Below, one piece after another: positions 1 to 11,210 of a DNA stretch of 64,000 bases. Source of the stretch: Protula sp. h YS-2021 (Eukaryota; Annelida; Polychaeta; Sabellida; Serpulidae); NCBI GenBank assembly GCA_949752745.1, contig OX457028.1, forward strand, positions 20,940,352 to 21,004,351, given 5' to 3'. The number at the start of each line of letters is the position of its first letter. The stretch's first letter is position 1. Both the position numbers and the translations under genes were made by a program. The notes beneath the pieces are model-generated. The model made no database searches. It saw only the letters and a program-made list of their open reading frames with translations, and had not been told where the DNA came from.

Positions 1-769
1 TGCATGCAAAGTGGACAAACAAACCACTATGTTAACTATCGTACATACAGTACAAGCACATGCAAATGCGTTACATATCTTTATTTGCTACATGTTTTAA
101 ATAAGTGCCAACTGAAAGTAAAATTTCGAAATAAATTTAAAATGTCTGACAAAAACGGAAAAGAACTGATCTTCCTTTGAATGAAAAAGTTAAACTGATA
201 AGTCCAGTGATTATTATTATTGTTATTATTGTTATTATTATACACTTTATTAGCGCTTATTCTAATAAAAGCTCTAAGCGCTTAACAGCACCAAACAAGC
301 AATGACTAAAATACATTAGCAAATAAACATATAAAACAGAAACTGCATGACAGACTGATACGACCTACAAGAAATACTGCAGAAATAAATGAGTTTTGAG
401 GTCTTTTTTAAAACCAAGATCTGACTTAGATGCTCTAATACTGTAAGGTAATTCATTCCATAAATATGGCGCGTATATAGAAAAGCACTTGTGACTGTAC
501 TTGAGTTAAACTTTGGCACTACTAGAAGTAAGTCACCATCGGAGGATCGCAAACGCCTTGCAGGGCGGTACCTTTCATCGATTTTACATAAATATTCAGA
601 TGCTAATCCGTTCACACAGTTGAAATATATAACTATAACTTTAAACTGTATCCTTAAATAAACAGGTAGCCAGTGTAATGATCTAGGAACTGGGGTCATC
701 GGGGTACGTTTATCTACACCTGTTATCAATCGGGCGGCAGCATATTGCACACGTTGAAGTGGGGCAACA

Positions 770-1030
770 GACGGCCATCAACAGTCGATCAAGGGCTGCA
801 ATTTTTTAAGTCCAACTGGTTCATTTTCCTTGGGCGAACCTGGCCCGTTTACAATACCGATCTGTGTTTGCTCCCATAGAAACTACGTACCAAGTTTCAT
901 TAAAATCCTTGCAGCAGTTTTTAAATTATCGTGTTAACAAGCTCTTGATGACAGACCGACAGACTGACAGACCGACCGACCGACACGTGGTCGATCGCAT
1001 ATATTCCCCACAGGTTCTACCTGGGGGGAA
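770..1030 (+). repeat. GACGGAC-hairpin repeat, copy 1, inserted in the LINE
   Basis: The segment breaks the LINE between its RT and its C-terminal piece. It ends with a degenerate GACAGACCGACC tract (about 952-985), followed by a stem-loop with arms TTCCCCACAGG and CCTGGGGGGA (about 1006-1028) and then AATAAAAAA. The same order, a GACGGAC tract and then a CCCC/GGGG hairpin, recurs at 7.94, 9.24, 18.1, 46.6 and 49.3 kb. The exact left edge is uncertain. Confidence 0.55.
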
Positions 1031-1320
1031 TAAAAAATCAATCCATTAAGTAATAAGCGCATGTACCAGTGCCGTCACAGACTCAATATCCAAACATCTT
1101 CTGATGTGATGTATAGCTCTTATGTAATACATGGTTGTGCGGCATTTTGAAGCAACAAATTCAGTCATCGTGAAACACAAATAAAAAATAACACCAAGAT
1201 TTTTAGCACACGTTCTACTAGCAATCTGATAATTTCCAACTGATACCGTGATTCAGTTTAAACTTTTTATGTTGAAATTTGAACCGAAAAGAAAAATTTC
1301 AGTTTTGTCATCATTAACTT

Positions 1321-1887
1321 TTAAAAATTTTGAGTCATAACTGCCTTAATAGCTTTGACACGGTTTTCAAGTACTTCTATTTTACTCGCGCAATCTTTCT
1401 TTCTATCAAAGAATACGTAAAGCTGAGAATCGTCAGCATAAAAATGACTTTCCACCCCATAATAGTTTGTGATATCCGATAAAGGCGAAAGGTAAAGAGT
1501 AAATAAAAGAGGTCCTAAAACCGACCCTTGCGGAAGGCCAGTTTCTTCTGGTTTTGGGGAGGAAGAAAACTTGCCAACTGTGATGTATTGCTGCCTGCAT
1601 GGCAGGTATGAACCTATCCACCGAAGTACTTTATCGCGTATTCCGTAACGCTGAGACAATCGCTGGAGTAATTTATCCTGTTTCACAGTATCGAAAGCAG
1701 CGCTGAGATCAAGCAATGCCATTTGTTTCTTGTCTATTCCTCGGAATATGTCATTGTGAACTCGCAGCAGAGCCGTCTCGGTCGAGTGACCGGATCTGTA
1801 GGCCAACTGCATTTTTGTAAGGAGCTTTGAGGATTCTAAATGTGACTTTGAACGTTTGGGTAGCAGTTGGGTAGGCATTGGGCCCAA
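1321..1887 (-). pseudogene. LINE reverse transcriptase domain, broken
   Basis: This is the best-preserved piece of the element, about 188 codons. Visible RT blocks in order are YRSGHSTETALLRV, LLDLSAAFDTV (block A with the catalytic Asp), GLPQGSVLGPLLF (block B) and YADDSQLY (block C, the catalytic YxDD box). The frame breaks just after the palm. Downstream on minus (1320-1030) traces of the following region (a DDKTE-like motif and LGVIF) can be read in other frames. There is no start codon of its own, so it is only a fragment of the polyprotein. Confidence 0.85.
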
Positions 1888-3415
1888 CTCACATGTTGAC
1901 GCAGAAGAACGTGCAATGATATCCGATATTTACTGCTCGGTTGCTAATTCAAACTGTGATAAAATGTTTTCAAGACAGGCGCAAGTAATTTCAGAAATTT
2001 CATTTGTTGCTATTCGTAATTTTTCAGATGATATATCGTCGTTCATTTTATTAATTTTTCCACAAAGAAATTAATGAAAGCGGAAGGAAGATTTTCAGGA
2101 GAGGAAGATGACGGAGAAAACCGGTTCATTGTTCCAAAACAAAAATTTTTTTTGCGGTCTCAAATAATTTTTTTCTTGTCATCTTTTGATTCACAAATGT
2201 TTTTCGAATTGAATTCGGTGCGTGCCTCTTTCATAAGAAAGTTCACGTACCTACATTGTTTTTCGTATGCTTCCTTGTCTTCTTGTTTTCCAGCTTTCTC
2301 TTGTTTGCGCTCAAGCCGGCGCCTCACAACTTTAGCTGCTCTACAATGCGCTTGGTACCAGTCAGTATTGGGACGAATCGTTATTGTCTCAGTTTTTAGG
2401 GGTGCTTTTGCATCTAGCAAAGCTGATAGCTGATCATTGTTGGACACAGTGGCTTCAGCGCAGCACTGTCTGGGATTACAAGCTCTCTTATTTGACTAAA
2501 TTAGCTCTGAATATCAATAGGGGATAATTTACGAGTTTCGATAGTTTTCTTTATTGGTGGGGGTTTAATGGCACTATTTGAGAATAAAACTACTGAATGG
2601 TCTGAAATACCAAAGTCTTTGACCATGACATCACTAAATGAATTGTCACTTTTGCGAGTTATGACAACATCAAGCCAATGACCAGCAGAATGGGTAGACT
2701 GCCTGGAATATTGTTCCAGTATAAAAGATTCCAGGATATGTTGCATGTTTTTTACAATAGGAAGACTAGGGTTATTGAAGTGGATGCTCAGGTTGCCAGC
2801 GAAAAAAAAGTGACTCTGATAAAACACTGGACACAGTTTCTGTAAATTCCTCAAGAAAAAAGTCATTTTTGAAGCCATTTGTTAAGTTTGGTGGTGGTCT
2901 ATATGCAACCAGTAAATTGATATCTCTATCACTTAATTTCAGAGCGCAATGGGTAATTTCAAAGTTTGTCACAGACACTGAATGAAATTTATCTTTCGAA
3001 TTTAACTTGTAAACTAACAAGATTCCTCCTCCAACACCATCCTTTCTTGGTGCATTATGACTTGAGTAGCCTTCAGGAGTAATTTCACCATGTTATAGTG
3101 ATGTCCTCGCATGTTAACCATGATTCTGTTAGGCACATGAAATCAATCCAGTTATCGAGGATAAAATCTCTCAAATAGTCAGTTTTGTTTCTGGCGGATC
3201 TCGTGTTTAACAACGCAAACTGCAATTTGTGGAAGCGTTTGGGATTAAATCGTCTAATGTTCACTAAATTTGAAGCACAGACACCCCTTATCACTGAGCG
3301 GCTTTCTTTTCTATTTGTGATACGGGTACATATGGGCGCAATGGTGGTCAGATTTAAAAGTGTCAGTTTTATTCGGCATCAAATCCTTTGGAACACGATA
3401 ACTATTTAGTACCTG

Positions 3416-3720
3416 AATAGGCACATTGTTTGAATGTCCAATCTGCGCAACCATTGTAAATAAACAAAGCACAAGTTAGACCAATATTTGTTGCATTATG
3501 TTTATCCTAGAGTGCGTGTGTACTATCCTAACAATTCAGTACTTAGAAGCAAACCATGTTTAAACATGCATCAAAATTCAATTCTCCAAAAACTAATAAT
3601 TTTACTAAAATATCCTTATAATACAGATCTCGGATGAAAATGCAGTAAGCTAGTGTAAATTTTTTGACAATAAAGTCTATATATCCTTAACAAAATACTA
3701 AGTTTACTACAATTCAACTT
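3416..3720. other. Spacer without recognised features
   Basis: This is AT-rich sequence between the 5' edge of the LINE and the pogo/Tigger relic. I see no open reading frame of note, no tandem repeat and no splice-bounded exon. Confidence 0.5.
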
Positions 3721-3726
3721 TAGTGC

Positions 3727-4350
3727 TTGTGCCACAGACGGCGTACAGTGTTGCGTGATGGAAAAGCTGTCCGAACGTTAGCTGTAGATTTCGGCTGTAG
3801 CAAATCAACCGTGTCAAATATTCTCAAGCAGAAACAATCAATCATGGATAAATTTCATGAAAACGACAACACTGAACGAAAACATTTCAACGTGATTACG
3901 CAAACGGATAAATTAAACATGACCATGTACAAATGGTTTACAAGAATGAGGGCTCAGAAGATGCCAGTTTCTGGACCCCTGCTTCAAGAAAAAGCGCGTG
4001 AAAGAAATTGGTTTGGACGGTTTTAAGGCAGCAAATGACTGGCTAGATCGGTTCAAAAATTACTGTGGGGAACAGTGAAAAATCGACAAATTCAGATCGC
4101 GCTCAGAATATGCCAGAGCTCACAAGCATTCTGAATGCCGCCAAAGACCCATTTGACGAAAGACTGGCTGCCTCAAGGATGCAAGCTGTTCAAAGAAAAA
4201 TAAACGACTTTTTCTTGCCTCAGTAACTGTATGAGTGCACATGAACTGTATGATAAGGCCTCTTGTGTGCAACCCCTCTAATGTGGACACCCGCTAATGT
4301 GGACACCTTTTGGCCAGACAATTTTTGTCCAAATTAGCGGGGTTCCACTG
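3727..4350 (+). pseudogene. pogo/Tigger transposase relic with right terminal repeat
   Basis: Codons 3727-4023 encode the N-terminal DNA-binding part of a pogo/Tigger/CENP-B-type transposase. First is a psq-like helix-turn-helix (VRTLAVDFGCSKSTVSNIL), then the start of a CENP-B-type domain (MTMYKWFTRMRAQ, PVSGPLLQEKA). After a frameshift at about 4020 (AANDWLDRFK) the DDE catalytic core is missing. The frame resumes with what looks like the transposase tail ending in KINDFFLPQ and a stop at about 4224. The right end holds repeated TAATGTGGACACC units and the terminal sequence AATTAGCGGGGTTCCACTG, followed by TA (4351-4352), the target site of this superfamily. The left terminal repeat was not found. 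This is an internally deleted, 5'-truncated copy. Confidence 0.75.
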
Positions 4351-4379
4351 TACACTAAATACTATATAAACCATCGGAC

Positions 4380-5140
4380 ACACCAAAGGCAGTATCCTGC
4401 CCAATTTTAAGCTTCGTTCTACAACTAGTGATAACGCATTTTTCACGTTTTGACATAATAGAGCGTCATGCTTTGTCTAAAACGCGTCAAACACAATAGC
4501 AACCAGCAGACCCACTCAAAGCATAATCCCAGTACGTTTGAAGCTTATCCGACTTGTCGTTCGGGAGTTATCCTGTTAACAAAGTCCGGTGTACGTCTTT
4601 TCTATCCAAATCTGGAAGGTGGTCGCTCAAAACGGGTTTACTGTACTCCCTTTTTATCCAGGTCTGGAAGTTGGTCACTACAGCAATGCAATTTTACTAT
4701 ATGTTACATTTTTATCCGGGTTTGGAAGTTGGTGAAGGCAAACAGGGTTTGCCGTACGTGTTTTTATTCGAATCTGGAAAGGGTCACAACAACCAGGTTT
4801 TACTTCACATCTTTTTATCCGGGTCTTAAAAGTGGTCTGATTTTTTTTTTTTTTTTGCTAACAGGCATCCCTAGCCAACCCCCCCCCCCCCCCCCAGGCC
4901 ATCTAATGTAGGTACGATTCTAAACGCAACCCTAACCATTTTACCCAAGTTCACGTAATGGTCTGTACCTTAAGAGTACTTACAGGCATGATCTACTACC
5001 TTGTCTTCGCCTCCCCCAACCCCGGGTCATCTAATGGAGGTACGACTCAACACGCAAACCCTAACCATTTCACCCAAAGTTGCGGTAATGGTCTTTACCT
5101 TAAGTGTACTTATATGCATGATCTACCTTGTCTTCGCACA
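4380..5140 (+). repeat. Composite satellite block A
   Basis: The block opens with one unit containing AGTTTGAAGC-like and TTCGGGAGTTATC-like sequence (about 4385-4585). It continues with about five diverged ~50-55 bp units whose core is TTTTTATCCGGGTCTGGAAG then GTGGTCACTA (4590-4840). After T and C homopolymers come two ~105 bp units sharing ATCTAATG.AGGTACGA and CGCAACCCTAACCATTT (about 4900-5125). The same three modules occur at 51.4-53.2 kb. Short open frames here are products of the repeat and not genes. Confidence 0.75.
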
Positions 5141-5689
5141 TTTCCAATTCTTCATAAAAGCGCAACATATGACTAACTTCGGTTTGAGAACGGTCGGGTT
5201 GGGGGAGGGGGAGGGATGGGTGAGGAGGACGGACATTTTTGTGCCAAATGGTGGGTTGCTTGTCATAACACGTGATATTAGATACCTCTCTTTAAAAATG
5301 AAAAATATTTCCTGGTGCTGCAAACAACTCTAACCGTTACAAAACAGCTCCCATATATGGAACAGCTTGGCAACCACATAAAATTAAGTTTGCGGCGAAA
5401 AAAAAACAGCTAGACCTGCTACGGCCTTTAAATACGACAATAGCAGTTCGTGGCATGATAAAAACGCAGGCCTTAAGAAATTTCTTTGAAATGTGGAGTT
5501 CGGGAGTACTTAGGACTAATTAAGAGTTAAAATATGTCATTTAATAAGAATAATAGCAATGATAAAAAAGACTAGTGTTAAAGTTTTATGTTGTTCTTAA
5601 CCATAGCAGCTAAAATACATTACTTTTAGCGGGGGTTTCACGATTTTTTGTACTATTGTAAAACCCGTTTCTTAGTTAGATCTAGGTAG
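5141..5689. other. Spacer without recognised gene
   Basis: It contains a GGGGGAGGGGGAGGG patch near 5199-5213 and AT-rich sequence. I found no supported coding exon, RNA gene or inverted repeat. Confidence 0.5.
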
Positions 5690-7305
5690 GTTTGCGTGTA
5701 TAAACAGGCTATCGCCAACTTAAAAAACAAGCATGTCCAAGGACATGACCCAGCCGAGTTACCAAACAAGGAAAGAGAGATAAACTCTAAAACGAATACT
5801 GTTTTGCCAAAAAAACTTTGTTTCTGAACGTAACTTTTTCATAATTTTAATACACGAAAACGTGTTTTCCCGGGTGGAAGCTACCCGAAAAAGGATGTTT
5901 GAGAGGTTGGGTTTTGACGATTCACGTATTTACCGATATTTACACAATTTTACAAAATTTTTAAAATTCCATCATTTCGGCATTTTTTTTTTTTTTTTTT
6001 TGTAATTTGCGAAAAAAAGCAAAGTCCAGGTGGAGAAGCACCTAAATTTTATACCTACAGTCGAATCCATTTAAACCGACATCGCTTTAACCGACATATC
6101 GTTTTAACCGACATGTTTTCACGGTCCCGAAGGATTTTCCCCATTGACCCCCATTATATAACGTCGGTTTAAACAAATATCGTTTATCCGACGTAAATTT
6201 TGCTGTCGAACAATTTTTTTCAGCCCCTTTTTTCGACAAATAATGATGATTCACAGATCCCTTTTGTACGATATTATACCTATTGTCATTTCACTGTGAT
6301 GTTATACATTTGAGCCATTGTTTCTACTAACATCACAGAAGTTATGTACACGCAGAATCCTATTCATCAGTACTCAGGCCATTCAAAGGTATGACATCTG
6401 CTCGGGATTTCAAAGATGTTTGGGTTGGCGTGTAATCGTTACATTACAGAAAACAACTTGTGATCAGACATTAAAAAGAGTTCAATAGCTCAAACGATTC
6501 TTTAGATTTTGATTGATCAGAACATAAAGAAGCGATTATTTCGTGTGATTTAAACTTCACAGGTCTTTTTCATGTCTGTTAATCATGTCACTTGATTGTA
6601 ATTTGAGCAGAAATTTTAAATTGCAATTTAATCAACTGCAATTGTGCGAATGGCAATTTCATCAATTGCAATTTAGACCCTCCCCGTACAGTATAAAAAG
6701 GCTGTAAGAATGAATGCAAATCAAATACGATACCGCTCAATATGGCTACGAAACGTCCCTCCGACCCATCCGACAGCCAGTACCTTTTAACCGACATATC
6801 GCTTAACCGACATTTTTTGCTCAGTCCCGGCGATGTCGGTTTAACGAGATTTCACTGTATTTGAAAAAGACTGAGAGAAATGAATGGTTTGACCATTCAG
6901 TTATTTACTACTTTTAATTTCAGTTTTTGCCAAACTTCAAAGTTCCGCCATTTCGGGAGTTTTGGGCGAACCACGAAATAAAACTAATAGCCTGGTAAGT
7001 GAACCTCTGGGGAACATCCCTGCCTAACATCTAAACGATTGGATTAAAACTGTAGGAGGAGTAGCATTTTAAAAATGGGTTAAAACGGGCACAGAAAGTG
7101 CCGCCATTTTGTCAGTTTTTCGTCAACAAAAAGTAATAGCCAGGTGGAGGACGACCCAGGGAACATCCCTGTGTAATATCAAAACGATTGGAGCAAAACT
7201 GTAGGAGGAGTAGCATTTTAAAGAAAAAGTTTAACATACGCACATACATTCAAGCCCCCTATAGTGATACGACTAACCCAGTTCGACATAGTCGGCTGGG
7301 TTAAA
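5690..7305. repeat. Dispersed repeat with inverted CCCAGCCGA ends, split by a MITE
   Basis: The left part contains CATGACCCAGCCGAGTT (near 5742) and the right part contains its inverse, GTCGGCTGGGTTA (near 7290). Inside the right half two ~145 bp direct units share GGGAACATCCCTG, AACGATTGGA, and AACTGTAGGAGGAGTAGCAT (about 6989-7080 and 7133-7226). The pogo/Tigger MITE at 6058-6857 is inserted within it. I infer an older repeat family member, and do not know its class. Confidence 0.5.
6058..6857 (+). mobile_element. Non-autonomous pogo/Tigger-like MITE (800 bp)
   Basis: The ends are CAGTCGAATCC at left and, inverted, CAGTGAAATCTCG at right, each followed inward by TTAAACCGACATCG and more copies of TTAACCGACAT. 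The element is flanked by TA on both sides (6056-6057 and 6858-6859), as expected for pogo/Tc1-type target duplication. Near the right end are a TATAAAAA box (6692-6699) and an ATG (6742) that opens MATKRPSDPSD before running directly into the right terminal repeat. This looks like a transposase gene cut down to its promoter and first dozen codons. Superfamily is inferred from termini and TA target. Confidence 0.8.
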
Positions 7306-8034
7306 AAATACCACAAATCATACACAGGGTTCGCGTTGGCGGGGTATTTGTCCACTTTTTGGGCATATTTTTACGAAATGACTCACTTTTTCAGAACCCA
7401 CCGAGTTTTCTGGACCCAACTGAGTCACACTTTCCTTTTTTGACTCACTTTCCTGAGAACCCAACGCGAAACCTGATACAGCAGATTTTTTCCCAAAAAA
7501 AAGCATTCACATCAGGGTTCACATTTCTGTGCGTTTGTGCGTGATTCACGCACGAACACGCACACTTTTGAAGAGGCGAGGGTACAGTCACGCACAGATA
7601 TTCCTGTGATAAAAACGCATTTAAATAACAGCACCGGAACGCTGCAATTCCCCTCGCCCTTCGCACGTTTTTGCATGAGGAGTAAATCTGCATAGGTTTG
7701 AAATGTGTGTGCTTATCCGTTCGTCGGAGTTGTGCACACAAGACTTAATACATATAGCCTTTATAGTCGAAAAATATGCTAAGTTTCGACCTCAGTTTTG
7801 GCTAAATAAATGGAAAAACGGACAAACTGAATACGAGGTGCACAACTGCAATACATGAGGAGTAAATCCGTATTGAATTTGAAATGTGTGTGCTTACCCG
7901 TTTGGAGGAATGGTGCATACAAGACCACTACCCAAAAGCGTGACGGACGGACGGACAGACAGATGGGACGAACTAACCAAATCCTATATCCCCTTCACCA
8001 ACAAACTTGGGCGAGGGGACAATATTGTTGTCCA
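7306..8034 (+). repeat. Duplicated ~70 bp segment and GACGGAC-hairpin copy 2
   Basis: Two direct copies about 180 bp apart (7676-7745 and 7856-7925) share CATGAGGAGTAAATC and TTTGAAATGTGTGTGCTTA. The second is followed by a GACGGACGGACAGACAGAT tract (7942-7963) and a stem-loop with arms TCCCC and GGGGA (about 7988-8021). At 7325-7480 there are several ACTCACTTT-type short repeats and an inverted AACGCGAA. No gene is seen. Confidence 0.5.
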
Positions 8035-8420
8035 AGTCAAAGATGAGTTCATATCAAATTTGTTAGGCGAATTTGATAAAAGATTTTCAGAAGACGGCAT
8101 GAAAATTTTGAAGAATCTCAATTTAATTTTGAAGCCAAAACTTCTACCGGTCGATAGTGATGGCATTAGAAATCACGGAAACGAGGCAATGGAAGAGATT
8201 TTGTAGCCTTTTGCACAAGGCGAAAATGCCATAATCAGCGCTGAGGAAACCAGATATTCTCTTCTTAACTTCAAATATCTGGTAAATAACAGTAGAAATG
8301 ACCAACTAAGAGCGTTTTGCTTAAAAGTAATGACCAACTATCAGGAATTTTTTTCCAAATTTTGCAAAACTTGTTTGCATACTTGTTTGCATACAGGTTA
8401 CCCCTCTTACAAGTGTTCCC
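8035..8420 (+). pseudogene. hAT-like transposase fragment
   Basis: An open frame reads VKDEFISNLLGEFDKRF, then ILKNLNLILKPKLLP. After one stop at about 8204 it continues in the same frame as PFAQGENAIISAEETRY and FSKFCKTCL. This pattern matches the middle of the hAT-derived, ZNF862-like protein family by eye. There is no catalytic signature and no ends, so this is a fragment. The assignment is based on pattern recall and should be tested by profile search. Confidence 0.4.
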
Positions 8421-8850
8421 TGTGAACGGGGGTTTTCTCAACAAAGTATTATTTATGGTAAATTAACAAACAAATTGTCCTCCCAGTCGGTTTCAAACAA
8501 GATTGTTGATAAGAAGTGTTACGTTGTCAAAAACGTTTGATGAACAGTCTTTACTTTCTCGTTCACGAGAAGTATTTATGCGAACCTGCAGAAGTAAGTT
8601 TAAGTAAAATATGTGCGGTAACGAAAAAAATTCTAACACAAAATTTGTGAAATTTATTTCTCTTTAGTTAAGATGTTACTGCAGGGCAATTGACTGAATT
8701 TAAAATTTTTGAGTTAGTAATCTTACTGCAACCATTGCAAGGTGTTTAGTTCAGTGGATTCAAAACTGTTACTGCAACGGAGTAGTATTAATTTTCTTTA
8801 TTTGTTGTGATGGCAGTGTTTTCCGTTTTGTTTGCTTTCTATTACAAAGC
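8421..8850. other. Spacer without recognised features
   Basis: AT-rich sequence between the hAT-like fragment and the hAT element. No supported exon or repeat. Confidence 0.5.
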
Positions 8851-8858
8851 GTTAAAAT

Positions 8859-9777
8859 CAGGGCTGAAAAAAAAGCCGATTTTTTTTCAAAAAAATCATG
8901 ATTTTTTTTTTTATTTAAATCTGATTTTTTGGATGTTTTTGATTTAAATCAAAATATCCAAAAGCACCACCTTTTAACAGTTATGTGAAGACTCGTAACA
9001 CTCTCTTGTACTACAAAAACATTTACATTTCACAAAATCTGTGACAACTGTTCTCAATTTTCAAATGTTAAGATAACTGTCCTCAGGTTCAATTCTTCAT
9101 TTATTGAGCGACCGGTAGCAAAACGTGAGTTTCCAGCCTTTTCCACTCCGAGATTTGTTCAATTAACAATCGAACAAGTAAGTATTTATGAAACACACGC
9201 AGGCCCCAACCGCCCCCCAAATTCATGGGGGTATAAAGCGATGACGGACAGACGGACGGACAGACAGACAGACGGACGGACACCCCAAACCTATAGGCCC
9301 CAATCCGAAGGGTTGGGGCCTAAAAAGCAGTTAAATAATCTCACTCGACGGATAACACTAAGACTTTGTTTACAAGCACACGCGGTTGAGAGAAAGGCCG
9401 GAGTACCGGGAGTTTCTGAAGATAGTTGTAGATTACATATCCACTACAGAATACTCAAACAGTCATAAAAAATACTATGAGACAAAGGTTTCTTTTCCAA
9501 CACCACAGGCAGTTACCTGCTTAAAGCGTGCTGCCCTAACTAAACCCCTTCTGCCCACCTCGCAGGCTCATGTGCACTAATAAGCGTATTCTGTGAAATG
9601 CCTTGTTTAAACAAAGGCGTTCCAACTGCCTTCAATGAACACAGTCTGAATGACACACATTTTAAATAGAAAAAAAAAAAACAAAAAAATTTAAAAAATC
9701 AAAAAAATCAAAAATCGTGATTTTTTACGTTGATTTAAATCACGATTTAAATCATGATTTAAATCATACCAGCCCTG
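8859..9777. mobile_element. Non-autonomous hAT element with perfect 8-bp target duplication
   Basis: The termini are CAGGGCTG at left and its exact inverse at right. They are flanked by identical 8-bp copies of GTTAAAAT (8851-8858 and 9778-9785), the hallmark of hAT insertion. The subterminal regions are filled with ATTTAAAT palindromes (GATTTAAATC at right) and oligo-A/T, plausibly transposase-binding repeats. No transposase is visible. A GACGGAC tract with a ten-base-pair hairpin (arms TAGGCCCCAA and TTGGGGCCTA, 9241-9323) lies inside, probably a later nested insertion. The intact target duplication suggests that the insertion is not ancient. Confidence 0.9.
9241..9330 (+). repeat. GACGGAC-hairpin repeat, copy 3
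   Basis: A tract of GACGGACAGAC units (9244-9281) is followed by a near-perfect inverted repeat (TAGGCCCCAA / TTGGGGCCTA) with a 9-nt loop, then AAAAAG. It has the same arrangement as the copies at 0.95, 7.94, 18.1 and 49.3 kb. Confidence 0.65.
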
Positions 9778-9785
9778 GTTAAAAT

Positions 9786-10344
9786 AAACACGAAATGATC
9801 GATTTATTTGTATTTTTTTTTGTCCTTCACTTGCGTAAATGTTGACCACTACTAATGGTCCCGAGATGTTCGGTGAATGTTTTATACATTTTACTTATAA
9901 GTGACCGAACCCCATTTTTCGCATTCACGCACAGTTTTCGATAAGTGAGGGTACAAAAACCACTATTTTCAAAAGTGAGTGGGAACCCTGTGTCACATCA
10001 ATAGAAATGATTGCACTTTACTGTGATTTTACCAATTAGGCACATTTGTTGACGAAACGTATTAAAAATTAAAAGTAATCTCGTACGCTAAATTTAAATA
10101 CTTAATATTATCGCCTCCGTTTTATCGAGCATACTGACAGATATTTTATGTATAAATTAAACGGGCTAGAATATTTTTCTAGTATTTATTATTATGCGAC
10201 ACTCCGCTGAATTTTAAATTTGTTTAAAAATTCATAATAGTATGTTATGTGAAACAAACGGTTTCTGCAGATGAAAAGGGTTTGCTTACCTGCTAAAAGT
10301 GATTTGTCCAAGATCGTAGCGAATCCCTTTCTAGATGTATACAG
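9786..10344. other. Spacer without recognised features
   Basis: AT-rich. Repeats a short piece seen near 7300-7560 (AAGTGAGTGGGAACCCTG is similar in inverse orientation to sequence near 7450). No gene is supported. Confidence 0.4.
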
Positions 10345-11210
10345 TTAATCACACTTTGGATGTTTCAAATTAAACGCGCAAGACTTTTGCATTTCGACTG
10401 CAAGGGAATCGGGTAAAAATTAAGAGAATGAGAAGAAATATCGCAAATTATAAGTCACGATAATTTTCTAGAGATCAATTTGTAATTTGACGAATTACGA
10501 TATACCAGTAAACTAGTCCGCCACTTTACAATGGTTTTTGCGCAATTACTCTCGTATTTTGGGCGCGATCGCGTAATACTTTGATATGTAGCAAATACAG
10601 AATTTTACACATTTCTTCTGTTATGTGCGAAGTAAAATGTTTTGATTCAAGAAAATGGTAGGACAATATGTTTTTTCGGACACGATTTTCGAGCAAGGCT
10701 GTAACTCGCCGCTTCATTTTATCATCCCGAAATATCAATATTTTAAATGCAAACTGTAAGACATATAAACTTGCTTTTCAAAATGACTGCTAACAACTCT
10801 GAAGATTACAAGTGAACATAAACCTGACACTTATATGTGTATACTAACAATTTACTTACGTACAACAGCTCAGTATTTTGCATTCGAAAACTATTGGCAG
10901 TTGTCGGGAGAATGGGCAAAAAAATATCATTTCCGGGATAATGGTTGTTTACGGAAGGTGAAGACACTACAGGCATAGGCGGGTTTAACCTAGGTTACTG
11001 GTACTCGTACGACTACTGTTCACTTCGAATGTTCTACGAGTACGCTTGTGGCGGTTGTTGAAAACAAGATTGATCTTTGGTACAAATAATTTTGATATTT
11101 ATGCCACATTTTTATATCAGTTTTTTTTTTATTTTACTCGGTTAGTTTTAATTCAAAACGTAGGATTTTTGCGCATTTTATTCGGAACGCCCAGTGAAGT
11201 TTGGCTTATG
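10345..11210 (+). mobile_element. Terminal-inverted-repeat element, family 'ATCACACTTTGG', copy A
   Basis: The left end reads AATCACACTTTGGATGTTTC and then GCAAGGGAATCGGGTAAAAA. The right end, read inverted, gives the related AAGCCAAACTTCACTGGGCG and then AATAAAATGCGCAAAAATCC. Subterminal blocks include GTCCGCCAC and TAGGTTACTGGTA. The interior (about 10510-10960) is the reverse complement of copy B (13738-14055 and 12930-13052). No transposase is seen. The superfamily is unknown because I could not fix a target duplication. Confidence 0.65.

Larger units (their letters stand above)
209..3415 (-). mobile_element. Degenerate CR1/L2-like non-LTR retrotransposon
   Basis: Read on the minus strand the pieces run in the normal LINE order, but in several frames. 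An apurinic-type endonuclease is seen in parts (about 3294-3085, 3020-2772, 2878-2501; the first begins LLNTRSARNK and includes LTESWL, the last has GHWLDVVITR and ISDHS). Next come a charged linker (2447-2160), the reverse transcriptase (1887-1321) and a C-terminal segment (750-316) with the LHWLPV and LRSSD motifs typical of CR1-like elements. The 3' end on minus is a TAA/CAA-type microsatellite (209-243), as expected for this group. Frameshifts separate the pieces and a second repeat interrupts the part after the RT (about 770-1030). The element is dead. The clade (CR1 versus L2) is inferred from motifs only. Confidence 0.85.
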
